Below, piece after piece: positions 16,750 to 25,000 of a stretch of 64,000 bases of DNA. The position numbers and the translations under genes were made by a program. This DNA is from a virus. The notes beneath the pieces were generated by a model, which was not told the origin of the DNA, searched no databases, and saw only the letters and a program-made list of their open reading frames with translations. The stretch covers positions 82,137 to 146,136 of IMG/VR virus record IMGVR_UViG_3300020424_000002; one strand, written 5' to 3'. Numbering within the stretch: position 1 is the first letter of the stretch; the number at the start of each line of letters is the position of its first letter.

Positions 16750-19226
16750 CTGAAAAAATTTTCTAGGGATGATACTGGTTCAGTTGACCACCCTATTTTT
16801 TCAAGTATTAGTTTTAGAGGTTCAATGAATGATTTGTCAAATTGCAAATCATAATCTATGTAAGGATGAAGTTCAAACTCTCTAGGTAAAGTATTGATAA
16901 ATCCTATGACATTCTCTTTGATTGGATTTGGTATTTTTAAATATAAAAACTTCATATGTTCTCCACTTGAAATGCTTTCATATTTCATTCCTATATCTTT
17001 TTTACCCAGATAATGATTATATAATAAAGATGCTCTGACATGCATAGGTGTAGATTTTTTGTATATGGTTACTGCATTTTCATATTCATTAATACCATTA
17101 ACTCTTCTAGGGAATGCAATATCATTTGGTTCTAATCCTTTAAATTCTTTTCTTGCATCATCTACAAATTCATGTACAAGTTTTTCATCACCTTTCATGA
17201 CAACCTTCAATGCATCCTCTAGTTTATCACGAACCCATGCTGGTGTTGACGACTTTGCAGTTTCAATACCCATCATTTTAAGTTTAGGTTCGTGCAGTCT
17301 TACACCTTCATTATCATGTACATTGAGAATGTATCTTTTCTTTGCAGTCCAGATTGCTTTGTCAGCAATTACTTCACGACCCATGACCATCTTGTTTTGA
17401 TATGCATTTGTATAATCTGCAAGCTCTTGATAACATTTATTAATAACATCTTGCATTTTACCCTTTGCAACTTGGTCAAGAAAATCTATAGGGTTTTTTG
17501 GTTGAACACTCTTGATTAGTTCATCAAATCTTACATAAATTGAATCTGTATCAATTGCAACAACATAATCATCTTCTGTATTTAAAATGGTATTTAAGTA
17601 CTTGTTAACAGCCTTTTCGACCCATTTAATTGCTAGTTGACCACTACTTGTTACTGCTTCTGCATTTGATAACTCAAAGTATCTAAACCACTCATTACCA
17701 ATTGCACCATAGGCACTGTTCAAAGAAATCTTACGAACCATCTGGTTGTTATATGCAATTGCAATCTTTCTGTTCAATTCTTGTTTTAGTTTAGGGTCAT
17801 CTGTAGACTCAAACTCTTTCTGGTGTTCAATCATCTTATTCTTCCACAACACCCTTTCATCATATAAGTTTTCTAGAATCTCTGGAAGAAATCCTTGTTT
17901 TCTTTTACTAAATCTTGCACCATTTGGTGTAGTTGCATAATGACTTTGTATGTCCAGTTCTTTGTCTAACATTTTATCAACTGATAAACTCATATCAGAA
18001 GATTCTACAGCAGTTTCTGGGCTGATATTGTATTGCATAATTAAATGTGGATATAGACTATTTAAGTCAAAAGATACTACCCACTCATGCATTCCTACTT
18101 GAGGTTCTTTAACATATGCACCCATGAACTTTTGTTTTTTGGGTTGTCCAGTTCTAGATGGTGGAACAATAATGTTCTGTTGTCTTAAACGATTGAAGAT
18201 TAAAATATCCCAGTATCTTACTTGTCTGAATGCATCAAGATAATTACACTTTGCAGAATATGACATTGCAAGTAGTAATCCCATTAATCCTAGTTTATCT
18301 TCAAGTTCCTCTACCAAAGTCACATCACGAACATTATACTCTAGAAACTTTTGATAATCTTTTCTATAGAATAGATGCATTGCACCAAACTCTTCGTAAT
18401 TGATTTTACCTTTACCAAGTTCTATCTGACAAATGTTTTCTAGTTTGTAACTATCTCGTCTTTTAAAAGTAAACTTTTGATAAAGTTGTAAGTAATCTAC
18501 AACTTCAATACCTGTTAGTGTATATGCTTGTTGTTTCTTATTGAATGTATCCCACTCACGAACTGTGGTTATATTCCATGGAGATAGTTGGTCTGCAATT
18601 GTAGAACCAAATAACTTGTTGATTCTATTATAAAGATAAGTGATATCAAACTGGTCAACATTCCAACCAGTTATAATGTCTGGATAATTTTTTTTGTATT
18701 CTTCTAGGAAAGTTTTAAGAAGTTGTTTTTCATTTCGACAATGAAAGTATTTTATCGTTGGGTCATTGTGTTCCCATACTTGTGTTCCGAACACATACTT
18801 GGTATCTTGTCCAAAAAACTTATATGTAATTGCATTAATTTCTTCTGCAGCTTCTGTAGGTTCTGGAAATCCATCTTCACACTCACACTCAATATCAAGA
18901 TTCATAATACGAATGTGTCTCATCATCCATTCAATTTCTTGAGGGAAATACTCTGCAATATAAGCGTAAGGATGTCTTTCTATTCCATGAATATCGAACC
19001 CTTCTACATCTTTCCATTTCTCACGAAACTGTCTTGCTTGTGCAATGGAAGTAAATTTTTTGGGTTCTAGGTTTTTACCTTTGATACTTCTGAATGAAGA
19101 ATCTTTATTTGTTGGAACATAGAAAGTAGGTTTGTATTGTACTTGTTTTTGAATATACTCCCCATCCTTGAACTCACGAACAAGGATTAGGTTTCTATGT
19201 TGATAAACATTTGTGTAAAAGTGCAT
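16746..19226 (-). CDS. 43: DNA polymerase gp43 (family B)
   Basis: An 826-residue replicative polymerase. The exonuclease domain begins with IRIMNLDIECE (Exo I) and includes IITGWNVDQFD (Exo II). The polymerase domain has SFDLNSLYPHLIMQYN (motif A), KISLNSAYGAIGN (motif B) and AIDTDSIYV (motif C, two catalytic Asp). T4 gp43 is 898 residues, so this is a slightly compact version. The early promoter puts +1 on the ATG, which suggests a leaderless message and would also remove the leader region where T4 gp43 autoregulates. Confidence 0.96.
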   Translation of the reverse strand: MHFYTNVYQHRNLILVREFKDGEYIQKQVQYKPTFYVPTNKDSSFRSIKGKNLEPKKFTSIAQARQFREKWKDVEGFDIHGIERHPYAYIAEYFPQEIEWMMRHIRIMNLDIECECEDGFPEPTEAAEEINAITYKFFGQDTKYVFGTQVWEHNDPTIKYFHCRNEKQLLKTFLEEYKKNYPDIITGWNVDQFDITYLYNRINKLFGSTIADQLSPWNITTVREWDTFNKKQQAYTLTGIEVVDYLQLYQKFTFKRRDSYKLENICQIELGKGKINYEEFGAMHLFYRKDYQKFLEYNVRDVTLVEELEDKLGLMGLLLAMSYSAKCNYLDAFRQVRYWDILIFNRLRQQNIIVPPSRTGQPKKQKFMGAYVKEPQVGMHEWVVSFDLNSLYPHLIMQYNISPETAVESSDMSLSVDKMLDKELDIQSHYATTPNGARFSKRKQGFLPEILENLYDERVLWKNKMIEHQKEFESTDDPKLKQELNRKIAIAYNNQMVRKISLNSAYGAIGNEWFRYFELSNAEAVTSSGQLAIKWVEKAVNKYLNTILNTEDDYVVAIDTDSIYVRFDELIKSVQPKNPIDFLDQVAKGKMQDVINKCYQELADYTNAYQNKMVMGREVIADKAIWTAKKRYILNVHDNEGVRLHEPKLKMMGIETAKSSTPAWVRDKLEDALKVVMKGDEKLVHEFVDDARKEFKGLEPNDIAFPRRVNGINEYENAVTIYKKSTPMHVRASLLYNHYLGKKDIGMKYESISSGEHMKFLYLKIPNPIKENVIGFINTLPREFELHPYIDYDLQFDKSFIEPLKLILEKIGWSTEPVSSLENFFS

Positions 19227-19232
19227 ATATCT

Positions 19233-19261
19233 AGTATACTACTAGTTTTAGTTTTCGTCAA
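19233..19261 (-). promoter_or_regulatory. early promoter of gene 43, leaderless spacing
   Basis: TTGACG, 17 bases, TATACT, AGATAT, ATG. Six bases separate the -10 from the start codon. Confidence 0.7.
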
Positions 19262-19478
19262 TCTGAATTGAGTTGTGGTCATTGAAATGTTTTTTCAATG
19301 TATTGATATTGTCTTCAGCCTCAGATATTTTTTGTATTTGAGAATGAATTGCATCGATAACATCTGGATGTTCTCCGATACCAGCTGGGTTATGTAAATA
19401 GATATCTACATTTGCTTTTGCCTCTGCAATATGTCCTTTATACTTTTGATATAATGCTTGTACTATTGGGTCTTTCAT
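19248..19478 (-). CDS. 76-residue helical hypothetical protein
   Basis: This mainly helical acidic protein starts MKDPIVQALYQKYKGHIAEA and is rich in charged residues, with no membrane segment. Its ATG overlaps the stop of the LSm-like gene (shared base at 19478). It forms the last gene of the unit running from the heat-shock/peroxiredoxin region. Similar small proteins occur in other T4-like phages by my recollection, without function. Confidence 0.55.
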   Translation of the reverse strand: MKDPIVQALYQKYKGHIAEAKANVDIYLHNPAGIGEHPDVIDAIHSQIQKISEAEDNINTLKKHFNDHNSIQIDEN

Positions 19479-19777
19479 TATGTTACTATTTGTGGGGTTG
19501 GTGGTGTAATTACTCCACCTGTTATTGATTCGTATTGATTACGAAGTTTTTGTTCTGGTTCTGCTGTAAAAACAATATTTTTATAGTTAACCATAATCTC
19601 CTCATTGTCTGCCATTGCACCATAAGGAACTAACTGTATGTTAAATCCTTTCTCAGTTTGAGACATGAGTATACCTAAAGGTTTCTTTAGTTTAACCTCT
19701 GTATCATATTTTGAGTTTTCTATAAACTCTGATACGAGTTCTTCACCTGTAACTAATTTCAAATATTTTATATTCAT
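19478..19777 (-). CDS. LSm-like small phage protein (paralogue of 50101-50565)
   Basis: A 99-residue beta-rich protein. It begins MNIKYLKLVTGEELVSEF, matching the start of the 154-residue product at 50101-50565 (YRYLKLRNGEDIVAM). The YLKL-x-x-GE pattern resembles the first strands of LSm/Hfq-like barrels, which bind RNA, but no decisive motif is present. It overlaps the lysozyme gene by four bases. RNA binding is a hypothesis. Confidence 0.5.
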   Translation of the reverse strand: MNIKYLKLVTGEELVSEFIENSKYDTEVKLKKPLGILMSQTEKGFNIQLVPYGAMADNEEIMVNYKNIVFTAEPEQKLRNQYESITGGVITPPTPQIVT

Positions 19778-20223
19778 ACTTCCTCTAACATTGTCATCAA
19801 TCGTTCTGCACGATTAGTGACTTGGTTGTACCATCTAGAATCTCTTCCTTCTACTGCAGCTTGTTTCCAATCATTTCTTTCGATTGCAGCTTTGAAGTTT
19901 TTAAATTTAGATAGTCTTGTCATACCCATGTTAAAGGTCATATTAACTAAAACTCTTTGAACCTCATCTGGATAATTTTCTAAATCTGGATAAAGTTTTC
20001 CACATTCTTCTACATGTTCTGCATAGTCATGTTCCCATACTTCATCCACTCTTTCTTGGGACACTGGTGTCCCTACTGGTTGACCTTTCTCTGGGTCATC
20101 ATCTTTTACTAGATGTCCTATTCCAAAGGTTGCATAACCTAAATGGTCGTTATAAATCTCATATACAACACCTTCGTCTCGTATAATTTCTTCTTTTAGT
20201 TTACTTGGATTCTTGATGTTCAT
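19774..20223 (-). CDS. T4-type lysozyme (endolysin, GH24)
   Basis: I start this 149-residue protein at 20223 (MNIKNPSKLKEEIIRDEGVV); a longer frame would overlap the upstream gene by 110 bases. The catalytic region is complete: Glu17 in RDEG, Asp26 in YNDHLGY and Thr32 in ATFGIGHL, aligning with Glu11/Asp20/Thr26 of T4 lysozyme. It should cut the glycan strands of peptidoglycan at lysis. It has no signal peptide, so a holin is needed for access; none is certain in the window. Confidence 0.9.
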   Translation of the reverse strand: MNIKNPSKLKEEIIRDEGVVYEIYNDHLGYATFGIGHLVKDDDPEKGQPVGTPVSQERVDEVWEHDYAEHVEECGKLYPDLENYPDEVQRVLVNMTFNMGMTRLSKFKNFKAAIERNDWKQAAVEGRDSRWYNQVTNRAERLMTMLEEV

Positions 20224-20512
20224 CTTTGAGTAACTCCACGGCTTTATCACCTTGTTCTTTAAGCAGTTCAATAAGAATATCACCCATGATTTGATTGAAT
20301 CCCTTATCATCTGATATGGTTTCTTTCATTGAGTCTGGACACTTACGAACTGCTCTAGTAAAATTAATTGTTGGTGGTTCATCATCTTCTACTGGTAGAA
20401 ATTGAACTTCACCATAGGTATATATGACTCCTTCATATTTACCCTCAGTAATTTCTATACCATTCTCACCATCTTTTGCATTGACGACAAGTTTGTATTT
20501 TGGTACAGACAT
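20201..20512 (-). CDS. 103-residue hypothetical protein
   Basis: The N-terminal half is beta-rich (MSVPKYKLVVNAKDGENGIE, then GVIYTYGEVQFLPVEDDEPP), and the C-terminal half is an acidic helix with MGDILIELLKEQGDKAVELL. No membrane segment or known motif is seen. It starts on the last base of the membrane/SAP-like gene and overlaps the lysozyme start by 23 bases, so it belongs to the lysis/stress unit. A chaperone or assembly role is possible but unsupported. Confidence 0.5.
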   Translation of the reverse strand: MSVPKYKLVVNAKDGENGIEITEGKYEGVIYTYGEVQFLPVEDDEPPTINFTRAVRKCPDSMKETISDDKGFNQIMGDILIELLKEQGDKAVELLKDEHQESK

Positions 20513-20772
20513 TACTGTGCTTTGTAAACTTGGTTTACGATTTTAGATTTAACTTCTCTAGAGTTAACCTTAACACCAAGTTCATTTCCTTTTTCAACCA
20601 ATTGTGCTTTGGTAAGTGCAGTTAGTCTTGCTTTAGAGAGTTTCGCTGGTTTTGTTTCTACTACTGGTGGTTCACCAACGATATTATCTGCTTGTTTAAT
20701 ACCTTGATAAACAATACCAATAACAATACCTAGGACACCAAGTCCTATTATATAATCAACAATATTTTCCAT
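20512..20772 (-). CDS. small membrane-anchored protein with SAP/Rho-N-like C-terminus
   Basis: An 86-residue protein with an N-terminal membrane helix (VDYIIGLGVLGIVIGIVYQG), a Pro/Lys linker and a helical C-terminus (LSKARLTALTKAQLVEKGNE) resembling a SAP or Rho-N helix-extended-loop-helix motif, which often binds nucleic acid. Its position just upstream of the lysozyme gene makes a holin or spanin-like role worth considering, but the SAP-like tail argues for a membrane-tethered nucleic-acid binder. Both are inference. Confidence 0.5.
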   Translation of the reverse strand: MENIVDYIIGLGVLGIVIGIVYQGIKQADNIVGEPPVVETKPAKLSKARLTALTKAQLVEKGNELGVKVNSREVKSKIVNQVYKAQ

Positions 20773-21323
20773 TATTTATCCTCGTCTTCATTATTAATAA
20801 AATTCAAACCAAAGTGGGTTTTTACTTCTTCTAAAAACACCTCTGGTTTACTCTTTTCGTATGGGTCTGTTTGACAATTATCTTGTAGATTAGGTTCAAT
20901 GTTCATTATTTCGACTGTTCCATCGGAAACTAACATTGCATATCTCCAAGACCTTAACCCAAAACCTAGATTTTCTTTTTTAACAAGAAGACCTAGTTGT
21001 CTTGCAAGTTCTCCATTACCATCTGGTAAAGGTTTTACTTTCTCGATACCTTGTTGTTCGAACCATGCATTCATAACGAATGTATCGTTTACAGATGTGC
21101 AGTAAACTTCGTCAACACCAGATTCTATGAACTGGTCATACATTTCTTCGAAGGTAGGTAATTGGAAGGTTGAACATGTTGGTGTAAATGCGCCAGGCAA
21201 TCCAAACACCACGATAGTCTTATCTTCCATTAGACTATCTAAACTGACCTCATCCCAGTCACCATCCTTTCTCATTTGAAATCGGACATCGTGAAGGTCA
21301 TTTAAATTTCCTTTATTTAACAT
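20772..21323 (-). CDS. peroxiredoxin (Prx5/redoxin-like)
   Basis: A 183-residue thioredoxin-fold peroxidase. The peroxidatic site is GLPGAFTPTCS with Cys50; a downstream Arg (about 125, FGLRSWRYAM) fits the conserved active-site Arg of the Prx5 group. It would reduce peroxides using host reductants. Both an early promoter (21358-21385) and a late box (21342-21349) precede it, so it could be expressed throughout infection. Together with the adjacent Hsp20 it looks like stress protection of the infected cell. Confidence 0.85.
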   Translation of the reverse strand: MLNKGNLNDLHDVRFQMRKDGDWDEVSLDSLMEDKTIVVFGLPGAFTPTCSTFQLPTFEEMYDQFIESGVDEVYCTSVNDTFVMNAWFEQQGIEKVKPLPDGNGELARQLGLLVKKENLGFGLRSWRYAMLVSDGTVEIMNIEPNLQDNCQTDPYEKSKPEVFLEEVKTHFGLNFINNEDEDK

Positions 21324-21341
21324 AATATAATCCTATAAAAA

Positions 21342-21349
21342 TATTTATA
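21342..21349 (-). promoter_or_regulatory. late promoter box TATAAATA
   Basis: The box lies 18 bases before the peroxiredoxin ATG, with AGGA in the leader, just downstream of an early promoter. Confidence 0.65.
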
Positions 21350-21357
21350 CTATATTT

Positions 21358-21385
21358 AGTATACCACGAGACTGGGATGTGTCAA
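21358..21385 (-). promoter_or_regulatory. early promoter upstream of peroxiredoxin
   Basis: TTGACA, 16 bases (CATCCCAGTCTCGTGG), TATACT on the minus strand. In tandem with the late box at 21342-21349. Confidence 0.7.
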
Positions 21386-21396
21386 CCTTTTATTTA

Positions 21397-21891
21397 CTAA
21401 AATCCTCTACCATGTTCTGTTAAGAACTCTTTAGGTAATTTCTTAGTTCCAATAGAAACCTTTCTAGGTTTCTTTTCTTCTGGAATAATTTTAGTAATAG
21501 GAATACCAAGAATACCATCTTGTATAGATGCAGAACCAACTTCTACATCATCTGCAAGAATAAATTTTCTTGACCATTTCCTAGCTGCAATACCAGTATG
21601 AACTGCATGACCATTTCCAACTCTTTCTGGATTTGGATTCTCTTTATCACCAACGACTTTTAGTTCATTTTCTTGAACTGTAATGTCGATATGGTCTTTA
21701 CCGAATCCAGCACATGCAATCTCGATAACGAAGTGTTCGTCATCAATTTTTGTGATATTATAAGGTGGGTATGATTGACTATTGTTTCTTTGAACATCAT
21801 CTATTCTTCGAAAGAAGTCATCCACACCAATTGAGAATGGACTTGTCAGTCTTAACATTTCCTGTAAGTCCAGCGTAGATAATTTTACCAT
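21397..21891 (-). CDS. small heat-shock protein (Hsp20/alpha-crystallin)
   Basis: A 164-residue protein with an alpha-crystallin domain at about 42-140: YNITKIDDEHFVIEIACAGF, HIDITVQENELKVVGDK and WSRKFILADDVEVGSASIQDGILGI. The C-terminal IPIT segment is the IxI/V-type tail motif of sHSPs. These chaperones hold unfolding proteins, and T4-like marine phages commonly carry one, perhaps to aid capsid assembly. A strong AGGAGG precedes the ATG. Confidence 0.92.
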   Translation of the reverse strand: MVKLSTLDLQEMLRLTSPFSIGVDDFFRRIDDVQRNNSQSYPPYNITKIDDEHFVIEIACAGFGKDHIDITVQENELKVVGDKENPNPERVGNGHAVHTGIAARKWSRKFILADDVEVGSASIQDGILGIPITKIIPEEKKPRKVSIGTKKLPKEFLTEHGRGF

Positions 21892-21968
21892 TTTTGCCTC
21901 CTGTATTTAGCAAGGTTAAATTGTATTTGGAATCTCCCAATGAGCATTCCTATTAATATATATAAGGA

Positions 21969-22145
21969 TTAATCTTTAGATTTCAAGTATTTTTCAACAA
22001 TTTCTTTAATTTTATCTAATTTATACCATAAACTAGAGTAAACTTCTATTTTATTGTCTGGATATTCTACAATATATCGTTTATATCCAAATATCCTCTC
22101 TGAGAAGATTCTGACATCTCCATAACTTTCTTCTAATAATCTCAT
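21969..22145 (-). CDS. 58-residue hypothetical early protein
   Basis: This short frame starts MRLLEESYGDVRIFSERIFG and continues as a Tyr/Lys-rich alpha/beta protein. A consensus-like promoter (22154-22181) lies eight bases upstream of the ATG with no ribosome-binding site in between, so the message is leaderless or nearly so. The promoter placement supports a real gene. Function unknown. Confidence 0.5.
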   Translation of the reverse strand: MRLLEESYGDVRIFSERIFGYKRYIVEYPDNKIEVYSSLWYKLDKIKEIVEKYLKSKD

Positions 22146-22153
22146 ATATATCC

Positions 22154-22181
22154 ATTATCTCATAAAACTTGTATTTGTCAA
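22154..22181 (-). promoter_or_regulatory. early promoter, near-leaderless
   Basis: TTGACA, AATACAAGTTTTATGA (16), GATAAT, then eight bases to the ATG at 22145. It shares TTGACAAATACnAGTT with 37678-37705 and, apart from one -35 base, with 53102-53129. Confidence 0.65.
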
Positions 22182-22215
22182 CTAAAAGTTAAAGAGTATT
22201 ATATCACTTTTGATA

Positions 22216-24069
22216 TTAAGTGGGATTCGTTTCCAGTGGTGTGTAAATTCGAACTTTTTCTGATTTTCCTTTAACGAGGATTTTATCGATTTCCTTGAAT
22301 GCTCTTGATGGACATAAGTGATAAGTTCGTTCCGATAACAACAAGTCAACCCCATCATAATTTCTTGTTTGTCCTTCGAGTCTAGCACCCAAGTTGACTG
22401 CATCTCCGATGACTGAATAGTCAAATCTAATTTCTGAACCCATGTTTCCGACAATACATTCTCCTGTGCTGATGCCAATGCCGACATTAATAGGAGGCAG
22501 GTTGAGAGGAGAAAGCTCTTCATTAAGTTTCTGTGTTGCATCTAATACTTCCAATGCAGATTTAACTGCTAATTCAGCATGGTCTTTGCAATCAAGAGGT
22601 GCATTCCAGAATGCCATGATGCAGTCGCCCATGTATTTATCTATTGTTCCTTTATTATTTATTATGATTTTAGTTTGAACATCTAAGAACCTATTGATAA
22701 GTTTTACTAATCCTTCTGGGTCATCTTTGTTTTTATAAGCTTCACTAATGGGAGTAAACCCACATATGTCCATGAACATGAAAGTCATTTCTTTTCTTTC
22801 ACCACCAAGTTTTAATAACTCTGGGTTATTAGCAAGTTTGTCGACCATCTCTGGTGATAAGTATTTTTTAAATTGTCCTTTAATTTGTTCCTTTAGCTTG
22901 TAGGTTACAAAGTATTTGTTGAAAGATGCGTGTCCAAAGACTACAATTCCTGTAAGTGCAGAATACAATGCATCAAATAGTATTAGATATTCTATCCATA
23001 ACCAGTATGACATCCCAACTGAAAGTCCTATTGTACCGATTGATAATATACCAGATAGATATGTTGGAAGTTGATATACCATCAACAATACCAAAAGACC
23101 CAGACCGATAACCAGAATTATTTCTACAAAGTCCAGAAGAAAATTGTTCTGGATAGTTTCACCAGATATGACAGTTTGTAGTAAGTTAGCTTGTACTTCA
23201 TGAGGATACATGACACCATATGGAGTAGAAACTGGATTATTAAATCCTTCTGCTGTCATCCCCCAGATAAGTATTTTATTCTGGTATGATTCATTTAGTT
23301 CAGATGCACTTACTCTATCAAAGTCATTCCAGTATGTAATCATAACATCTGCTGTGGATGTAGTTTCTATAGGTGGTTGTCTACCCATTCGTATCCATTC
23401 GATACCTACTTCTGGTGTTACTCTGGTTTGATAATTAGGTTGGTCATAGAATGCACGAAGAGTTTCAAGTGCAACCGATGGATATATCTGGTCATTTGCA
23501 GATACGATAAGTGGTGCAGACCGAACAGTTCCATCAAAGTTTGGTGTATCTGGTAAAGGTGGTGTTGTCACTGTCACTCCTACACCATAAGTGTTATCTT
23601 GTAGTAGTTTGATTGGTGCAGACATTCCAGAAAAGTCCCAGATAACATCTCCGATATTTCCACCACCGAATACCGATGTTCTTACATAAGGTGCAGAACC
23701 AGTGTCCTTTTGACTTGTTGGAGCTGCAGATAAGATACTTAATCTGTTTACCAGACCAGTTGCAAATTCTACATCTCCACCAAATCTATCTGGTTGATTG
23801 AATACTTGAGTAAATACATGAGTATTGGTATGATGATTTTCTAACATAATATCTGAATAGATATTACGAGGCCATGGATATTGACCATACTTGTCTAATG
23901 ATTTTTCATCAATATCTACAAGTACAATGTTGTCTATGTGTTGAGATTCTTTTTGTTGATGTAATACATCAAAGTAAGACCACTTGATATTATCTATTAG
24001 ATATGGTGACCATATCTTTAAACCTACTAACACTCCAAGTGTAAGTAGAACAGTTTTCCAATTATACAT
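22216..24069 (-). CDS. CHASE2-domain class III adenylate cyclase
   Basis: A 617-residue membrane protein. An N-terminal membrane helix (about 5-25) is followed by a CHASE2 sensor domain (about 30-305, with IVLVDIDEKSLDKYGQYPWP near its start), three membrane helices (about 310-378), then a catalytic domain (425-610). Metal-binding Asp434 (FMDICGFT) and Asp482 (YMGDC), adenine-selecting Lys478 and Asp550, and transition-state Asn559 and Arg563 are all present, so an active cyclase making cAMP is predicted. It lies at the end of the curli-like operon. A nucleotide cyclase in a phage is very unusual. Confidence 0.9.
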   Translation of the reverse strand: MYNWKTVLLTLGVLVGLKIWSPYLIDNIKWSYFDVLHQQKESQHIDNIVLVDIDEKSLDKYGQYPWPRNIYSDIMLENHHTNTHVFTQVFNQPDRFGGDVEFATGLVNRLSILSAAPTSQKDTGSAPYVRTSVFGGGNIGDVIWDFSGMSAPIKLLQDNTYGVGVTVTTPPLPDTPNFDGTVRSAPLIVSANDQIYPSVALETLRAFYDQPNYQTRVTPEVGIEWIRMGRQPPIETTSTADVMITYWNDFDRVSASELNESYQNKILIWGMTAEGFNNPVSTPYGVMYPHEVQANLLQTVISGETIQNNFLLDFVEIILVIGLGLLVLLMVYQLPTYLSGILSIGTIGLSVGMSYWLWIEYLILFDALYSALTGIVVFGHASFNKYFVTYKLKEQIKGQFKKYLSPEMVDKLANNPELLKLGGERKEMTFMFMDICGFTPISEAYKNKDDPEGLVKLINRFLDVQTKIIINNKGTIDKYMGDCIMAFWNAPLDCKDHAELAVKSALEVLDATQKLNEELSPLNLPPINVGIGISTGECIVGNMGSEIRFDYSVIGDAVNLGARLEGQTRNYDGVDLLLSERTYHLCPSRAFKEIDKILVKGKSEKVRIYTPLETNPT

Positions 24070-24277
24070 TTAATTCTTTTTCTAGTTCTACTATATAGTC
24101 TTTCATATCAGTCATCCATTCTTTAAGCCTACGATATTGTTTATCATGAAAGTCTTTGTAGTGTTTATCGGTTGATAGGATTGACATCTTTTGATGATAA
24201 TCCATAGTTTTGAGTACCAAAGATATTGCATCTTGGTAAGGCATCCTTACTATAGTTGAAAATTCTCTTTTTGACAC
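24062..24277 (-). CDS. 71-residue helical hypothetical protein
   Basis: A small charged helical protein starting MSKREFSTIVRMPYQDAISL, with no membrane segment or signal peptide. It overlaps the cyclase start by eight bases, so it is probably translationally coupled to it and may be a cytoplasmic partner. No family recognised. Confidence 0.5.
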   Translation of the reverse strand: MSKREFSTIVRMPYQDAISLVLKTMDYHQKMSILSTDKHYKDFHDKQYRRLKEWMTDMKDYIVELEKELNV

Positions 24278-24289
24278 TCAAAAGAACTC

Positions 24290-25000
24290 CTAGTTTCCTT
24301 GGGTAACATTTACATTACAACCACCAGATGTGTAGCAATAATTAGTTATACTATATGACTTACTATTCCAACCATTTTGTATTACACTAATATCAGTTGG
24401 TTCTGTTCCTCTTAGAATGACACTCATATAATGGTCTCCACTATTTGTTTGTCGAAGGTCAACTTCATTGTAATCGTTGTAAATATCTAAATTGATATAT
24501 TGACTTCCACCTTCTCTTTGGACTGTGTATATATCATTGTTATCACCTTCAAGATGCAACCAATATTCATGACCAGAAGAATTACTATTTGTTCTTTGTG
24601 TCATTAAAACTTGGTTATTATCACCTGTAATATTAATATGTGCAAAGGTATCACCATATTCTGCATAGTCTCTATTAAAGTTTCCATTAGTTCCTACTTG
24701 ATATCCTTGACCAAGTTTTAAAGTATTTCCATCTCCCCAAAGTCTTCGAAGTTCTATAGTGTTTGGTTGTGTTTTATTACCTCTATCTCTAGCTTGTTTT
24801 ATAATAATAGTATTATCACTACCATCTATTCCTTCTGATGATGTCCATTGTTTTACAACATTATTATATCCAATTTGAGTTATATCAAGTTCAAAGTTAT
24901 CACCTTCTTGTTTGATTGTAATTTCATTATCGTCTGCAAATACTGGATTACAAAATCCTACAAAACTAATTAGACTGATTAATAATAATTTGTGAATCAT
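24290..25000 (-). CDS. secreted curlin-repeat protein 2
   Basis: I start at the second ATG (25000; 236 residues), which has AGGAG at good spacing. A signal peptide (MIHKLLLISLISFVGFCNPVFA) is followed by repeats in which short strands with alternating hydrophobic/polar residues end in GD/GY-N-x turns: EITIKQEGDNFELDITQIGY, TGDNNQVLMTQ, EGDNNDIYTVQ. The Q-x-G-x-x-N pattern is that of curlin (CsgA/CsgB) repeats. Two Cys near the C-terminus could form a disulfide. It is a probable CsgG substrate and fibre subunit or nucleator. Confidence 0.75.
   Translation of the reverse strand: MIHKLLLISLISFVGFCNPVFADDNEITIKQEGDNFELDITQIGYNNVVKQWTSSEGIDGSDNTIIIKQARDRGNKTQPNTIELRRLWGDGNTLKLGQGYQVGTNGNFNRDYAEYGDTFAHINITGDNNQVLMTQRTNSNSSGHEYWLHLEGDNNDIYTVQREGGSQYINLDIYNDYNEVDLRQTNSGDHYMSVILRGTEPTDISVIQNGWNSKSYSITNYCYTSGGCNVNVTQGN

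Noticed and set aside
22182-22541. Minus-strand frame with a signal-peptide-like start (MKSFLLSTCLLLMSALASAQ)
   Set aside because: It overlaps the conserved catalytic domain of the cyclase out of frame; the hydrophobic stretch is probably a coincidence of that sequence.
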